Source of the DNA: Akkermansiaceae bacterium
Lineage (GTDB): Bacteria > Verrucomicrobiota > Verrucomicrobiia > Verrucomicrobiales > Akkermansiaceae
DNA length: 50,542 nt
Direction: 5' to 3'
Assembly (NCBI GenBank): GCA_903908495.1
Contig: CAIVSK010000379.1
Location: forward strand, 1-50,542
Shown here piece by piece: positions 49,582 through 50,542 of the stretch (positions within the stretch are counted from its first letter, which is position 1; every line of letters starts with the position of its first letter). The notes under the pieces were generated by a model that saw only the letters and a program-made list of their open reading frames with translations, had not been told where the DNA came from and did not search any database. The position numbers and the translations under genes are program-made.

Positions 49582-49997
49582 TTACCCGCTACGGGAGTTC
49601 CATCCGGATTTATTCATTGGCCGGACAAATTGCCGACTCGCGGCCACGCCGTAGAAACCCCAACGCATGGCTGGAGCTCGGGAAAACCCAGGCCCGCGCC
49701 CGCTGCAATTTCCGCTGGCGTCTTCGGGGAGCAGCAGCAGCTGCGCGTCGCGCGCCACGCCGATGTCCGATTCGGTGAACCAGCGCAAGCATTCGGGGAT
49801 TCGCGGAAATCAAAGCCCAGCCCACGCGCGTCGTAACGCGTTTGCAGGCCGTTGCGCCGCAGGTCGGCCATCACCTGCGGCCACACCGGTTCGGCTTCAC
49901 CGAGGATGGCGGCATCGGCATGCCGCGCCGTCTCGTCCGGACACGCATCATACTGGCCATCGGCCCATACCACCGGCGTGGCAAGATCAGAACTCAC
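49582..49997 (-). pseudogene. Decayed B12-binding radical SAM gene
   Basis: Frame one (49997 leftward) reads LATPVVWADGQYDACPD and ADAAILGEAEPVWPQVMADL, which match the end of the cobalamin-binding domain of B12-radical SAM enzymes. It continues to GLGFDF, then family sequence appears in the next frame as LRWFTESDIGVARDAQLLLL, a segment that normally lies about 100 residues further on. The radical SAM core with CxxxCxxC is absent, so an internal deletion plus frameshift occurred. No start codon for the full domain is seen. This is a dead remnant. Confidence 0.7.
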
Positions 49998-50127
49998 TAA
50001 ACGACATCGATTTTGACAATAGTGCGAGCAAGTTCAATTCCTTTAAGTTGCGGTAACTAGCGGCCAAACAACCACTCAGACACGGAGCTCTGCTGAAGTA
50101 AAATCAAGCAACACGGACCACCAGCCC

Positions 50128-50542
50128 TCATTCCACCGTCCTGACCGTCAACTTGCGGGCGGTGAACAGGCCGCCCTGGGCGTCTTCCCGCAGCGCCCGC
50201 GCGCCGCTCGTTCGTTTCGGCCCGAACTGCCCGCGAAACTGCGCAAACACCCCGTCCACGTAGGATTTCGTGCCCAGCACCAGTCCGTCGGTGAAATACC
50301 GCAGCCGACAGCGCAGTAATGCCGCGCGCCCCAACTTCCCTTTCCGTTGTTTCTCCGCAGCGGTCGTTTCGCTGGAAAATCCCGCCCGCTTCTTCGCTCC
50401 GCCGCCGCTGCCACCGCTGTCGGCGGCTCCGCTTGCCGCGTCCGTGGGCTGGCGGCCGTCCTCAAACAACCAGCAGCGGTACACCTCCGCGGCGCTCATC
50501 CCTGCGGGCGTGGCCGGGCTGCCCCAGGCATTTTCGCCGCGA
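50128..50542 (-). CDS. REP-associated tyrosine transposase (RAYT), C-terminal part
   Basis: The frame is open through the window edge on the minus strand, so the gene is cut. The visible 137 residues include RGENAWGSPATPAG, AAEVYRCWLFEDG, a Gly/Ser/Lys-rich linker, and the RAYT C-terminal motif LRCRLRYFTDGLVLGTKSYV, then FGPKRTSGARALRED and LFTARKL. The Y1 catalytic domain (HUH motif) must lie beyond the window. RAYTs are single-copy, domesticated-like relatives of IS200 transposases linked to REP palindromes. Confidence 0.75.
   Translation of the reverse strand, partial: RGENAWGSPATPAGMSAAEVYRCWLFEDGRQPTDAASGAADSGGSGGGAKKRAGFSSETTAAEKQRKGKLGRAALLRCRLRYFTDGLVLGTKSYVDGVFAQFRGQFGPKRTSGARALREDAQGGLFTARKLTVRTVE

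Overview
The window is GC-rich, gene-dense bacterial DNA that most resembles Verrucomicrobiota (Verrucomicrobiales/Opitutales-like). This is inferred from large secreted multi-domain glycosidases with LamG, F5/8C and PKD modules, a REP-associated transposase end, an SLA1-homology-like secreted protein, and start sites that mostly lack Shine-Dalgarno sequences. No rRNA, CRISPR array, prophage or complete insertion sequence is visible.

Left part (about 0.1-17.3 kb): almost every gene is on the minus strand and the set looks like an envelope/protein stress island. It holds a YddA/SbmA-type ABC exporter, an entericidin-like lipopeptide (missed by length-filtered gene calling), a peptidoglycan-binding protein, a YXWGXW-type repeat protein with a long proline/glutamine/alanine repeat tail, a coiled-coil lipoprotein, a CbpA-type J-protein, a DUF3309 mini-membrane protein, a CHASE3/multi-PAS hybrid histidine kinase, a NarL-type response regulator, a HisKA_3 kinase, a paralogue of that kinase lacking the phospho-acceptor histidine and ATPase domain, a two-domain PRC-barrel protein, GrpE, a small membrane protein, a methyltransferase and a ferritin-like protein with lost metal ligands. 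The main observation here is an inverted repeat of the form ATGGGGTG-N2/3-ACCCCA. It occurs eight times, always between genes, always in the same orientation, 36-197 bp ahead of a transcription-unit head, and I did not find it in the right part of the window. It looks like the operator or promoter of a local regulon.

Middle (about 17.5-25.9 kb): a WGR-like protein, a metallophosphoesterase with an apparently missing N-terminus, a DUF3127 protein, a secreted protein with a C39-peptidase-like core, a second metallophosphoesterase with a small partner gene, and a GH127 glycosidase. Between the two GH127 genes lie composite palindromes and an AT-richer fragment of a foreign-looking HExxH protein cut off at the 3' end.

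Right part (about 22.7-49.5 kb): a carbohydrate-degradation locus. Leftward units encode GH51, GH43, a beta-propeller protein, an unusual GH36/GH27-like TIM-barrel protein and two GH127 enzymes, and further right a DUF6786-like protein, a GH106 alpha-L-rhamnosidase and a GH71/99-like protein with a CBM9-like tail. A divergent, translationally coupled three-gene operon encodes tagaturonate epimerase (UxaE), an aldo/keto reductase and a zinc MDR dehydrogenase. This set fits oxidation of a released sugar such as L-galactose to L-galactonate, then D-tagaturonate and D-fructuronate. The enzyme set suggests a side-chain-rich pectin such as rhamnogalacturonan or an L-galactose/L-arabinose-bearing hemicellulose.

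Right end (49.6-50.5 kb): a decayed B12-binding radical SAM pseudogene and the C-terminal part of a REP-associated tyrosine transposase that runs off the window.
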